A DNA stretch of 46,186 nucleotides from an uncultured Clostridium sp. (lineage in GTDB: Bacteria > Bacillota_I > Bacilli_A > RF39 > UBA660): NCBI GenBank assembly GCA_946414595.1, contig CAMKPE010000012.1, forward strand, positions 1 to 46,186, in the 5' to 3' direction. Each line of letters begins with the position of its first letter. The stretch's first letter is position 1. The translations under genes were made by a program, and so were the position numbers. The notes under the pieces were generated by a model. The model did not search any database. It worked only from the letters and a program-made list of their open reading frames with translations, and was not told where the DNA came from. Shown one piece after another: positions 34,513-42,919 of the stretch.

Positions 34513-36007
34513 AAAGGATTTAATAGCAGTATTTTTCTCTTTAATATTAAGTTCTTTTGTCTTTTTTGTGGGGTATACGAAGAAAGCGGAACCTGAAGAA
34601 TTATATCGTGTATATCTAAAAGGAGAAACAATCGGATATATTGAAAGCAAAAAAGAATTAGAAGAATACATAGATAATAAACAAAATGAAATAAAAGAAA
34701 AATACAAAGTTGAAAAAGTATTTTTACCAAATGATTTGGACATAGTTAAAGAAATAACATATGGTGAAAAAGCTTCTTCAGTGCCAGAAATTTACGACAA
34801 AATTAAAAATGATGCACCATGTACAATTGTAGGTTTCACAATAACAATAAAAGGAACTGAAGAAATGGATGAATCAACCGGAGAAAAATCAGTAACACCA
34901 GATAGAAAGATTTATGTTGTTGATAGAACAATATTTGAAAAATCAATGATGAATACGGTTTTAGTATTCGTATCAGAAGCAAATTATGACAGTTTTATTA
35001 ACAAAACACAACCAGAAATTAAAGATACAGGATCTATAATAGAGGATATCTATGTTAGAAACCAAATAACAATCACTGAAGGTAAAATATCAGTAGAAGA
35101 AAATATTTTTACTTCTGTTGAAGAACTAGATAAATACTTATTATATGGTACTGTTGAAGAACAACAAAAATATAAAATTAAACAGGGAGATACAATCAGT
35201 AACATTGCATTTAAAAATAAATTATCAGTAGAAGAATTCTTAATTGCAAACCCTGATTATACAAGTGAAAATAATATTCTAAAAGAAGGCGATGAGGTTA
35301 ACATAGGATTTGTTAATCCATTATTCAAGGTAATAGAGGAAGATCATAGCGTAGAAGATAGAGTAAAAAACTATGAAACAAAAGTAGAATTAGATGAAAA
35401 CATGCTTGTAGGATACGAAGTATTAAAACAAAATGGCGAAGATGGTTTAATACGAGTTACTGAAAAAATTCAAAAGGTAAATGGTGAAATTGATTCTGTT
35501 GTTGTAACAAAAACAGAAGTATTAAAAGAAGCAGTTCCTAAAATTATTATTAAAGGAAATAAAGTAGTTTCATCAATAGGTAACCCTAAAGTATGGAAAT
35601 GGCCAGCACCAAGCCAAAATCGTATATCATCACCATATGGATATCGTTGGGGAAAACTTCACGAAGGAATCGATATTACTGGAACTGGATGTGGAACTCC
35701 AGTTTATGCCGCAAATAACGGTACAGTTGAAGTTGCTTCATGGACATCAGTAAACGGAAATTATGTTGTAATTAACCATAATAATGGATACTATTCAATA
35801 TATGCACACATGTCTAGAATTGAACAAAAAATTGTTGATGCAAAGAAAGGTGGAAAGGAAGTAATTGTTGAGGCGGGGCAAGTAATTGGATACATGGGTG
35901 AAACAGGATTGGCATATGGATGTCACCTTCACTTTGGTATTTCAGTTGGATTCCCATACTATGGCGGATACTTTATAGACCCAAGACAATTTTACCCAGG
36001 TAGATAA
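34505..36007 (+). CDS. Membrane-anchored LysM-G5-M23 cell-wall peptidase
   Basis: 500 residues. N-terminal signal anchor at 6-24, a Glu/Lys-rich extracellular region, a LysM domain at about 221-268 (KYKIKQGDTISNIAFKN), a G5-like domain at about 280-350, and an M23 (LytM) peptidase with metal ligands H386 and D390 in LHEGIDI, H435 in YAHMS, and HLHF at 474-477. All zinc ligands are present, so it is probably an active endopeptidase cutting peptidoglycan crosslinks. It starts within the end of dnaB and is followed by walJ after 1 bp, in the place where Bacillus has walR-walK-walH-walI. Confidence 0.92.
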   Translation: MNKKDLIAVFFSLILSSFVFFVGYTKKAEPEELYRVYLKGETIGYIESKKELEEYIDNKQNEIKEKYKVEKVFLPNDLDIVKEITYGEKASSVPEIYDKIKNDAPCTIVGFTITIKGTEEMDESTGEKSVTPDRKIYVVDRTIFEKSMMNTVLVFVSEANYDSFINKTQPEIKDTGSIIEDIYVRNQITITEGKISVEENIFTSVEELDKYLLYGTVEEQQKYKIKQGDTISNIAFKNKLSVEEFLIANPDYTSENNILKEGDEVNIGFVNPLFKVIEEDHSVEDRVKNYETKVELDENMLVGYEVLKQNGEDGLIRVTEKIQKVNGEIDSVVVTKTEVLKEAVPKIIIKGNKVVSSIGNPKVWKWPAPSQNRISSPYGYRWGKLHEGIDITGTGCGTPVYAANNGTVEVASWTSVNGNYVVINHNNGYYSIYAHMSRIEQKIVDAKKGGKEVIVEAGQVIGYMGETGLAYGCHLHFGISVGFPYYGGYFIDPRQFYPGR

Positions 36008-36008
36008 C

Positions 36009-36767
36009 ATGAGAATACAGATATTAGCAAGTGGTTCAAAAGGAAATTCCACATTTATTGAATCAAATAATACAAGAATATTAATTGATGCAGGTATCAA
36101 TTATGCAAGAATAAAGAAATCTCTTGAAAAAATTAAAGTAGATTTAAATACTCTAGATGGAATCATTATTACACATACGCATAGTGATCATATTGGAGGA
36201 CTTGCATCCGTAATCAAAAAGATAGATGTTCCTGTATTTATAAAAGAAGAATTAAAAGAGGAAATAAGAAAAATAATACCAGAAAGCAATATCGTAGTTA
36301 TCGAAGACGATCAATTTTGTATAAAAGGATTAGACATAGAAATAATTAATGCATCTCATGATGTACCAGCATTCGGCTTTATCATTGATGATAGTGAAAA
36401 AAGAGTGCTATATCTAACAGATACAGGATATATCAACAGAAAATATATAAAACAATCAGAAAACCTAGATGCTTATATTATTGAATCTAATCATGATGAA
36501 AAAATGTTAATGGAAGGACCTTATCCTTATATACTTAAACAAAGAGTAATAAGTGATAAGGGACACTTATCCAATAAATATACTGGAAGATATTTAAATA
36601 AAACTATTGGTGATAAAACAAAATATATTGTTTTAGCACACTTAAGTGAAAATAATAACACTCCAGAACTAGCTTTAGAGCAAGTAAAAGAAGAAATAAA
36701 AGATAAATATAACAATAGAATTATAATTGCAAAACAACATGAAGAAACAGAAATGGTTGAGATATAA
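36009..36767 (+). CDS. walJ: MBL-fold metallohydrolase WalJ (YycJ)
   Basis: 252 residues. Metallo-beta-lactamase motif HTHSDHIGG near 57-65, SGSKGNSTFIES at the start, and later metal ligands in INASHDVPAFGF and ESNHDEKML. YycJ-type 5'-3' exonucleases act in repair and, in streptococci, are tied to the WalRK wall control system, which is not seen in this window. Overlaps rlmH by 1 base. Confidence 0.92.
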   Translation: MRIQILASGSKGNSTFIESNNTRILIDAGINYARIKKSLEKIKVDLNTLDGIIITHTHSDHIGGLASVIKKIDVPVFIKEELKEEIRKIIPESNIVVIEDDQFCIKGLDIEIINASHDVPAFGFIIDDSEKRVLYLTDTGYINRKYIKQSENLDAYIIESNHDEKMLMEGPYPYILKQRVISDKGHLSNKYTGRYLNKTIGDKTKYIVLAHLSENNNTPELALEQVKEEIKDKYNNRIIIAKQHEETEMVEI

Positions 36768-37222
36768 TGATTAAAATAATTTGTGTAGGAAAAATAAAAG
36801 AAAAGTATTTAGAAGATGCTATTAATGAATATAAAAAAAGAATTTCTAAATATCATAATTTAGAAATAATAGAACTACCTGATGAAGGTATAAATGATCC
36901 TAAAATAGCTCTTAAAAAAGAAAAAGAAAAAATACTTAAAGTACTTAATCCAAAAGATTATATTATTACTTTAGAAATTGAAGGAAAAGAAGATACTTCA
37001 GTAGAGTTTGCTAAAAGACTAGATAACCTATTTATAGCGAATAGTAATATTACTTTTATAATAGGAGGGTCTTATGGATTGGATGATGAAATTAAAAATA
37101 TGTCTAATCATAAGCTATCTTTTTCAAAGATGACATTTCCACATCAATTGTTTAGATTAATTTTATTAGAACAAATATATAGAGCATTCAAAATTAACAA
37201 TAACGAAGAATATCATAAATAA
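36767..37222 (+). CDS. rlmH: 23S rRNA (pseudouridine(1915)-N3)-methyltransferase RlmH
   Basis: 151 residues of a SPOUT knot methyltransferase: MIKIICVGKIKEKYLEDAINEYKKRI, the SAM loop IIGGSYGLDDEI near 98, and MTFPHQLFRLILLEQIYRAFKI at the C-terminus. Methylates pseudouridine 1915 in helix 69 of the 70S ribosome. Ends the dnaB-M23-walJ-rlmH unit. Confidence 0.97.
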   Translation: MIKIICVGKIKEKYLEDAINEYKKRISKYHNLEIIELPDEGINDPKIALKKEKEKILKVLNPKDYIITLEIEGKEDTSVEFAKRLDNLFIANSNITFIIGGSYGLDDEIKNMSNHKLSFSKMTFPHQLFRLILLEQIYRAFKINNNEEYHK

Positions 37223-37246
37223 GTTGCATAAGCAACTTTTTTATTT
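37221..37246 (+). terminator. Terminator after rlmH
   Basis: AAGTTGC (37221-37227), ATAA loop, GCAACTT (37232-37238) and a T-run with one A. Confidence 0.88.
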
Positions 37247-37268
37247 TGTATAATTTATTGGTGATTAC

Positions 37269-38468
37269 ATGTTAAATAGTTTAAGTGCGATATTATGGAC
37301 TATCACAACACTTTTTATAATATTAAGTGGACTTTACTTACCCTTTTACTTAAAGTTTAGACACTTAAAAATTACAAATATAAGTGATCAAAACTCGTTT
37401 AAAATGTTAAATGTATCTCTTGCTGGCAAAATAGGAGTAGGTTCTATTTCAGGTATAGCAGTTGCAATCATGGTTGGAGGTAAAGGAACAATTTTGTGGA
37501 TATGGTTATCATCAATTGTTCTTGGTGTAATTACCTATAGTGAAGCAAAGTTAGGTACCTCTCTTGGATCTCCCCAAACATATCTTAAAGAAAAAATAAA
37601 TAGTAATGCCTTATCAAAAATATACTCATTTTTAATTGTACTTATCTATTTAATATCTTTTATTCTTATTCAATCGAATACAATAATAATATCTTTAGAA
37701 AATACATTTAATCTAAATAGAATAATAATTCTTATCTTCCTTATCTTCATAGTAATAATATCTATAAATAAAGATATAGAAAGAATTTCTAACATTGTTT
37801 CTTTTATAGTACCCATAATGGGACTAATCTATATCATTATTGGAATAATAGTAATAACTAATAATATATCTCTACTTCCAAATTTATTTATTGATATATT
37901 TGAAGAAAGTATTAAGTTTAAATCTCTTGCAACTATTCCCATGATAATCGGCTTCGAAAGAGCAATCTTTTCTACAGAAGCAGGAATGGGTACTACTTCA
38001 ACATTACTATCTATATCTAAAAGTAAGAACCATGATAAAGAAATAACTACTCAAGTATTAGGTACTTATTTTATAACTCTTGTAATTTCTACAATTTCAG
38101 CATTCATTATTCTTACAACAAATTATAATGAATTAAATATTACTAATATAAATGGGATAGAAATAGTTATTTATGCATTTAACTATCATTTTAAAGAATT
38201 TGGAATTATAATATTATCTATTATTACGTTTCTATTTGCATATTCAACAATTATAACATCATACTTTTATGCAAAAGAAAATATAAATACAAATAATAAA
38301 ACAATAATTAAAATAATTGTTATAATAATATTGATATTAAGTAACTTTATATATCCAAATATTATTTGGACTTTATCAGATATATTATCTAGCTTAGTAA
38401 CTTTAATAAACGTGTATGCAATAATTAAATTAAGAAAATATTTGAGGTGTAATTATGATAGGAAATGA
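37269..38468 (+). CDS. Sodium:amino-acid symporter, AGCS family (AlsT-like), short
   Basis: 399 residues with about ten membrane helices. AGCS family landmarks: AGKIGVGSISGIAVAIMVGGKGTILWIW near 58-85 and GFERAIFSTEAGMGTTST near 230. The family imports alanine, glycine or glutamine with Na+ or H+. It is shorter than usual (450-490). The family glycine-asparagine pair (GTGNIAG) is changed to GVGSISG, so the substrate may differ. Overlaps ung by 14 bases. Confidence 0.87.
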   Translation: MLNSLSAILWTITTLFIILSGLYLPFYLKFRHLKITNISDQNSFKMLNVSLAGKIGVGSISGIAVAIMVGGKGTILWIWLSSIVLGVITYSEAKLGTSLGSPQTYLKEKINSNALSKIYSFLIVLIYLISFILIQSNTIIISLENTFNLNRIIILIFLIFIVIISINKDIERISNIVSFIVPIMGLIYIIIGIIVITNNISLLPNLFIDIFEESIKFKSLATIPMIIGFERAIFSTEAGMGTTSTLLSISKSKNHDKEITTQVLGTYFITLVISTISAFIILTTNYNELNITNINGIEIVIYAFNYHFKEFGIIILSIITFLFAYSTIITSYFYAKENINTNNKTIIKIIVIIILILSNFIYPNIIWTLSDILSSLVTLINVYAIIKLRKYLRCNYDRK

Positions 38469-39123
38469 TTGGGATTTATTATTAAAAGATGAATATAATA
38501 AAGATTATTTTAAGAAATTACAAAAATTTGTTATAGAAGAATATAAAACTAAAACAGTTTATCCAAAAATGTCAGAAATATTTAATGCTTTTACTAAAAC
38601 TTCTTATGAAAATGTAAAAGTAGTAATAATTGGGCAAGATCCATATCATGGTGAAAATGAAGCCGAAGGATTATCTTTTTCAGTAAAAGTAGGTATTCAA
38701 AAACCACCTTCATTAATAAATATATTTAGTGAATTAAAAAGTGACTTAGGAATAGATCCTCCAAATCATGGAAGTTTAGTATCGTGGGCAAAAGAAGGAG
38801 TGCTCCTTCTTAATGCAACATTAACTGTGGTAAAAGATACTCCTAAATCGCATTCAAACAAAGGATGGGAAACATTCACTGATGAGGTAATTAGACTAAT
38901 TAATAAAAAAGAAACCCCAGTAGTATTCATCCTATGGGGAAGTGATGCAAGAAGTAAAAAATATTTAATAAACAATAAAAAACATTTGATTATTGAATCA
39001 GCTCATCCATCACCTCTTTCTGCATATAGAGGATTCTTTGGAAGTAAACCATTCTCAAAAACAAATGATTTCTTAATAAAAAATGGAATAAAACCTATTA
39101 ATTGGAAAATAAAAGATATTTGA
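38455..39123 (+). CDS. ung: Uracil-DNA glycosylase
   Basis: 222 residues. Water-activating motif GQDPYHGENEAEGLSFSV near 61-78 (catalytic Asp in GQDPYH) and the DNA-intercalation loop HPSPLSAYRGFFG near 188. Removes uracil from DNA and works with the dUTPase encoded at 25974. GAGGTG precedes the ATG inside the transporter gene. Confidence 0.97.
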   Translation: MIGNDWDLLLKDEYNKDYFKKLQKFVIEEYKTKTVYPKMSEIFNAFTKTSYENVKVVIIGQDPYHGENEAEGLSFSVKVGIQKPPSLINIFSELKSDLGIDPPNHGSLVSWAKEGVLLLNATLTVVKDTPKSHSNKGWETFTDEVIRLINKKETPVVFILWGSDARSKKYLINNKKHLIIESAHPSPLSAYRGFFGSKPFSKTNDFLIKNGIKPINWKIKDI

Positions 39124-39160
39124 TCTATTATTTAAGTATTTCAAATATCTCTTCTTTTTG
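39114..39160. terminator. Bidirectional terminator between ung and the LemA-like gene
   Basis: AGATATTTGA (39114-39123) and TCAAATATCT (39141-39150) form a perfect 10-bp stem with a 17-base loop. CTTCTTTTTG follows on the plus strand and TTTTATTTT on the minus strand. The two arms are the coding ends of the two convergent genes. Confidence 0.65.
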
Positions 39161-39658
39161 ACTTTCAAATAATTTCTTTTCTTTATGATGTGTTAACTTA
39201 GCAGTAAAACTATAAGGAAATTTATGTAACAATTCATTGTACTTATTAACGTTTTCATTGTAGTAATTAATTACAGCAGTACAATCAACATCTACTTTGT
39301 TTAATTCATCTAATAACTTATAATCTTTTGTATCAACTTTATCTTCTCTGTTGTAATCAATTAATTCTGTAACATCTTTATCATATTTAGATATTTCACT
39401 ATTTACTTCGAAAATATCTAATTCATCTAACTTAATTTCTTCAACATTAGGTAAAAACTCTTCTTTAGTTTTTTTCTTAACTGCTTTATTAACTTTTTGA
39501 AGTAATACTAACTTCTTTTCTAACAAATCAGTTACTTGACCTAAAGCTTCATCTATTCTAATAATAATGTTATCAAATTTCATTTTGCATATTACAAATA
39601 AGCTTACGAAACATAATATTACTATTAAAAGAAATGCCAATAAGATATATATCCACAT
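39128..39658 (-). CDS. LemA-family membrane protein
   Basis: 176 residues from the ATG at 39658, which has GAGGTG 6 bp upstream. One N-terminal helix (3-24), then a helical body with the LemA pattern INYYNENVNKYNELLHKFPYSF near 140-161. LemA proteins are found widely in bacteria with unclear roles, often near membrane proteases; here no partner is near. Runs against the replication direction of its neighbours. Confidence 0.83.
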   Translation of the reverse strand: MWIYILLAFLLIVILCFVSLFVICKMKFDNIIIRIDEALGQVTDLLEKKLVLLQKVNKAVKKKTKEEFLPNVEEIKLDELDIFEVNSEISKYDKDVTELIDYNREDKVDTKDYKLLDELNKVDVDCTAVINYYNENVNKYNELLHKFPYSFTAKLTHHKEKKLFESQKEEIFEILK

Positions 39659-39766
39659 AAACAACACCTCAATTGTAATTAAATTATATCAAATAAAAAT
39701 AAAATATTCTAGTAAACTTTATTATTTAATGCATTTTATTGAATAATAAAAACAATTTATAGATGA

Positions 39767-39911
39767 GGATGTACATGAGGTTTTCTCAAGTGCTTCCCTT
39801 TTGGGTTTGCCTAATATACCTAAGGGTTATTTTCTCTTATTGTCATAGTATCAACTCTTTTCACCCCCCCCTTAGAAAGGTAAAAGGAAAGCACCTGATA
39901 ACATGTACACC
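39767..39911 (+). ncRNA. Candidate structured RNA / leader upstream of pduL, family unknown
   Basis: The 316-bp gap before pduL holds strong long-range pairing. TGTACATG (39770-39777) pairs with CATGTACA (39902-39909). GTGCTTcCCTTTT (39790-39802) pairs with AAAAGGaAAGCAC (39882-39894), 12 pairs around one C-A mismatch. CTAAGGG (39820-39826) pairs with CCCTTAG (39869-39875). An asymmetric internal loop separates the outer two stems. This long rod with internal loops is reminiscent of 6S RNA, but I cannot assign a family. No terminator separates it from pduL, so it may instead be a regulatory leader. A possible -10 (TATAGA at 39758-39763) lies just upstream. It includes a run of eight C. Confidence 0.6.
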
Positions 39912-39983
39912 TAATATAATTATTGCTTATAAGTATTTAAAAACCACTAAAAAAATGATAGAATTATCCTAGAAGGTGATTAT

Positions 39984-40547
39984 ATGAAAGTATTATTAGG
40001 AATTTCAAACAGACATGTTCATCTAACAGAAGAAGATTATAAAGCAATATTTGGAGATGAACCATTAAACAAAGTAAAGGATTTAGTTCAACCTGGACAA
40101 TATGCAAGTGATAAGAAAGTATCAATTCAAACTGATAAAAGAACTATTGATAATGTAAGACTTTTAGGACCTCTTAGAAGTTATACTCAAGTAGAAGTAT
40201 CTAAAACAGATAGTTTTGCATTAGGAATTGAACCTCCAGTAAGAAATTCTGGTGATTTAGAAGATGCAGCATATATTACAATAATTGGTCCAAAGGGAGA
40301 AATTACTAAGCCTTGCTGTATTATTGCAAATAGACACTTACATATTAATCCAACACAAAGAAGAGAATTAGGGCTTGTTGGCGTTGATAAAGTATGTGCT
40401 AAATGGGTTGGAGAAAAAACTACTATATTTGAGGATGTATACATAAAAGAAAGTGAAGACTATACACTAGAACTTCACTTAGATACTGATGATGGAAACG
40501 GAGCACTTGCTAAAACAGGTGAAGAAATAGAAGTTTTTATTCCGTAA
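39984..40547 (+). CDS. pduL: PduL-type phosphotransacylase
   Basis: 187 residues with two PduL beta-barrel halves. Metal-binding motifs are SNRHVHL at 7-13 and IANRHLHIN near 114-122. PduL swaps phosphate and CoA on acetyl or propionyl groups. No encapsulation peptide precedes the domain and no microcompartment genes are near, so it probably acts free in the cytosol as phosphate acetyltransferase. AAGGTG precedes the ATG. Its 3' end overlaps the convergent penicillin-binding protein gene by 11 bases. Confidence 0.93.
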   Translation: MKVLLGISNRHVHLTEEDYKAIFGDEPLNKVKDLVQPGQYASDKKVSIQTDKRTIDNVRLLGPLRSYTQVEVSKTDSFALGIEPPVRNSGDLEDAAYITIIGPKGEITKPCCIIANRHLHINPTQRRELGLVGVDKVCAKWVGEKTTIFEDVYIKESEDYTLELHLDTDDGNGALAKTGEEIEVFIP

Positions 40548-42483
40548 TTTCATCAAAAACGATTTGATTGTTACTAGGTTCTGTACCTTTTAGATAGTAC
40601 AGAATCTTTTTCTTTTCACTATTTTCTGTTGCAGGAAGACCACTTATTGGATCAACTAGAACCCCTACAACATTACTAGGCATAGGATACCACGATTCCT
40701 CACTACCTTTTAAATATGCTTCCATAGTATCTGCAAAGATATTTTTGGTGTACATATAATCTTTAGTTTCTATATTAGTGCTATCATCATATCCTACCCA
40801 AATAGATGTTATAACATCAGGTGTATAGCCAACAGTCCAACTATCTGTGGCAGTAGTACCTGATTTTATTGAGTATTTTCTAGATAATTTACTAGCAATT
40901 CCATATATAGTTGGGTAATTATAATCAATAAAAGTTTTATCATAAGTATTTGTTAACAAATTATTAAGAATAAATACTAGGCTTGAGTTTAATATCAATT
41001 CTTTATCTTCATCTGCTTCATATAATACTTTTCCTTCGCTATCTTCTATTCTAGTTATTAAATGAGGAGTTACTTTATATCCCATATTTGCAAAAGTGGA
41101 ATAAGCTCCAGTTAATTCAAGAATATTCATCTCACTTGTTCCAAGTGCAAGAGATGGAACATCTTTCATCTTAGAATTAATGCCTAATCTTTTAGCCATG
41201 GATACAAGATTATCTTCACCCAAAAACAACAAAGTTTTAACTGCATATATATTATCTGAATATGCAATGGCTGCTGCTAAAGAAATGGGTCTATTACCAT
41301 ATACTTCATTAGCATTTCTTGGTGAATAACTTTGATTATTTGAAAACGTAAAAGTAGTTTCTTCACTAGTAAAACATGTAGATGAATTAAAACCATTTTC
41401 TAAAGCTAAGTAATAAAGGATTGGTTTCATTACTGATCCTATTTGTCTATATGAAGAAATAGCTCTATTATACTGTGATGTTTCATAATCTCTTCCACCA
41501 ACTAATGCAAGAATTTCACCATTATTAGGATTCATCATAACAGCATTTACTTGCAAATTATCGTTTTTTAAATCTTTATTAATACTTTCTTCAAGAGTTG
41601 TTTGAGCATGCATATCAAAAGAAGTATATATTTTTAAACCACCGGTTTCTAAAAAAGATTTAGGAATATTATCTATTGATTCCAATTCTTTAAATACAGC
41701 ATCTTGATAATACATAATGGTTGATAGATTAACATTATTCTTCTTCCCAATAATTGTTAATTCATCATTATAGGCATCACTCATTTCTTCTTCAGTAACA
41801 TAGCCATTATTTACCATATTTAATAAGACATTATATTGTCTTTTTTTTGCAAGATCATAATTAACAATTGGAGAGTAATTAGATGGTGACTTAGGAATTC
41901 CTACAAGCATAGATGCTTCACTTAGCGTTAGATCACTAGCACTTTTTCCAAAATAAAACTTACTAGCGTTTTCAATTCCATACATTCCGTGTCCATAATT
42001 AATCGTGTTTAAATAACCTTCAAGTATTTCATCTTTAGTGTAATGAGTCTCAATGTTTAAAGTAAGCCATACTTCATTCCATTTTCTTTCCCATGTCTTA
42101 TCAAAATCTAGAAATAAGTTTTTGGCATACTGCTGAGTAATTGTGGATGCTCCCTGTAATGTTTTACCACTAGTAAGATTTACCCAACCGGCCTTTAATA
42201 TTCTTCCAAAATCAAAACCAAAATGATTATAGAAATTCTTATCTTCAGTAGCAATTGTTGCATTAATTAAATATCTAGATATCTTATCAAGACTTATCCA
42301 TTCACTATCACCATTACCAGTGAAAAAAGAAACACCATCTTTATCATACAAAGTAATATTATTCGCATTCCTTATTTCTACTCTTGGAGAATACTTAGAA
42401 TACTCATAAATACCAAAGGAAGCGACTACAAGTAATACAATCAAAATAACAAAAATCTTAACTAATTTTTTAATTATTTTCAT
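40537..42483 (-). CDS. Class A penicillin-binding protein (glycosyltransferase/transpeptidase)
   Basis: 648 residues. Signal anchor at about 8-24. Glycosyltransferase GT51 domain with catalytic E80 in ATEDKNFYNHFGF, GASTITQQYAKNLF and RKWNEVWLTLNIE. Transpeptidase with S350-V-M-K353, S409-D-N and K540-S-G-T-T, all active-site motifs present (KSG for the common KTG). Builds and crosslinks peptidoglycan. No strong ribosome site is seen before the ATG at 42483. Closest in size to PbpF or PBP2a-type enzymes; I do not name a symbol. Confidence 0.94.
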   Translation of the reverse strand: MKIIKKLVKIFVILIVLLVVASFGIYEYSKYSPRVEIRNANNITLYDKDGVSFFTGNGDSEWISLDKISRYLINATIATEDKNFYNHFGFDFGRILKAGWVNLTSGKTLQGASTITQQYAKNLFLDFDKTWERKWNEVWLTLNIETHYTKDEILEGYLNTINYGHGMYGIENASKFYFGKSASDLTLSEASMLVGIPKSPSNYSPIVNYDLAKKRQYNVLLNMVNNGYVTEEEMSDAYNDELTIIGKKNNVNLSTIMYYQDAVFKELESIDNIPKSFLETGGLKIYTSFDMHAQTTLEESINKDLKNDNLQVNAVMMNPNNGEILALVGGRDYETSQYNRAISSYRQIGSVMKPILYYLALENGFNSSTCFTSEETTFTFSNNQSYSPRNANEVYGNRPISLAAAIAYSDNIYAVKTLLFLGEDNLVSMAKRLGINSKMKDVPSLALGTSEMNILELTGAYSTFANMGYKVTPHLITRIEDSEGKVLYEADEDKELILNSSLVFILNNLLTNTYDKTFIDYNYPTIYGIASKLSRKYSIKSGTTATDSWTVGYTPDVITSIWVGYDDSTNIETKDYMYTKNIFADTMEAYLKGSEESWYPMPSNVVGVLVDPISGLPATENSEKKKILYYLKGTEPSNNQIVFDEITE

Positions 42484-42552
42484 CTAATCAACTCATTTCA
42501 ATATTATTGTTTCTAAATAATGAAAAAATATGTATTATTTTTTAAATTATTA

Positions 42553-42561
42553 TGTTATAAT
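42553..42561 (+). promoter_or_regulatory. Extended -10 before the DUF1934 gene
   Basis: TGTTATAAT reads as TGn plus TATAAT (42556-42561), 28 bp before the ATG at 42590. Serves the DUF1934-argS pair. Confidence 0.55.
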
Positions 42562-42589
42562 TCGTGTTGTATTTTAAAGGTGTGATATT

Positions 42590-42919
42590 ATGCAAAAAAT
42601 TAATATTGAATTTAAAATAAATAACAGTAAATTACCTTATCTATATATTGGTGAGGCAGAGTTAAACAAAGATATAATTGAGTTTAACGATAATGATGAG
42701 AATTACTTATATGATAAGAAGATTAATCGTTTAACAAAGACCAAAAATGGTTATCGAATTGCTATTGATTTTGATAAAGAAGTAATAAGTGTTTATGAAA
42801 AAGATACTTCTTTAGATATAAAGATAAATATAAAAGAGAAAAAAATTAGTAGCAATAATATAAAAATAATATATAGTATAGATAAAGAAGAAATTGAATT
42901 CGAATTAGAGGTGAAATAA
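42590..42919 (+). CDS. DUF1934 (YwiB-like) beta-barrel protein
   Basis: 109 residues, mostly predicted beta strands, with a C-terminal IIYSIDKEEIEFELEVK typical of the calycin-like DUF1934 family. In Bacillus ywiB precedes argS in the same way; here TAA and the argS ATG overlap by one base, which suggests coupled translation. Function unknown. Confidence 0.72.
   Translation: MQKINIEFKINNSKLPYLYIGEAELNKDIIEFNDNDENYLYDKKINRLTKTKNGYRIAIDFDKEVISVYEKDTSLDIKINIKEKKISSNNIKIIYSIDKEEIEFELEVK

Noticed and set aside
39763..39972. Open frame of 69 codons in the gap before pduL
   Set aside because: No ribosome site, composition unlike the neighbours, and the stretch is better explained by RNA pairing.
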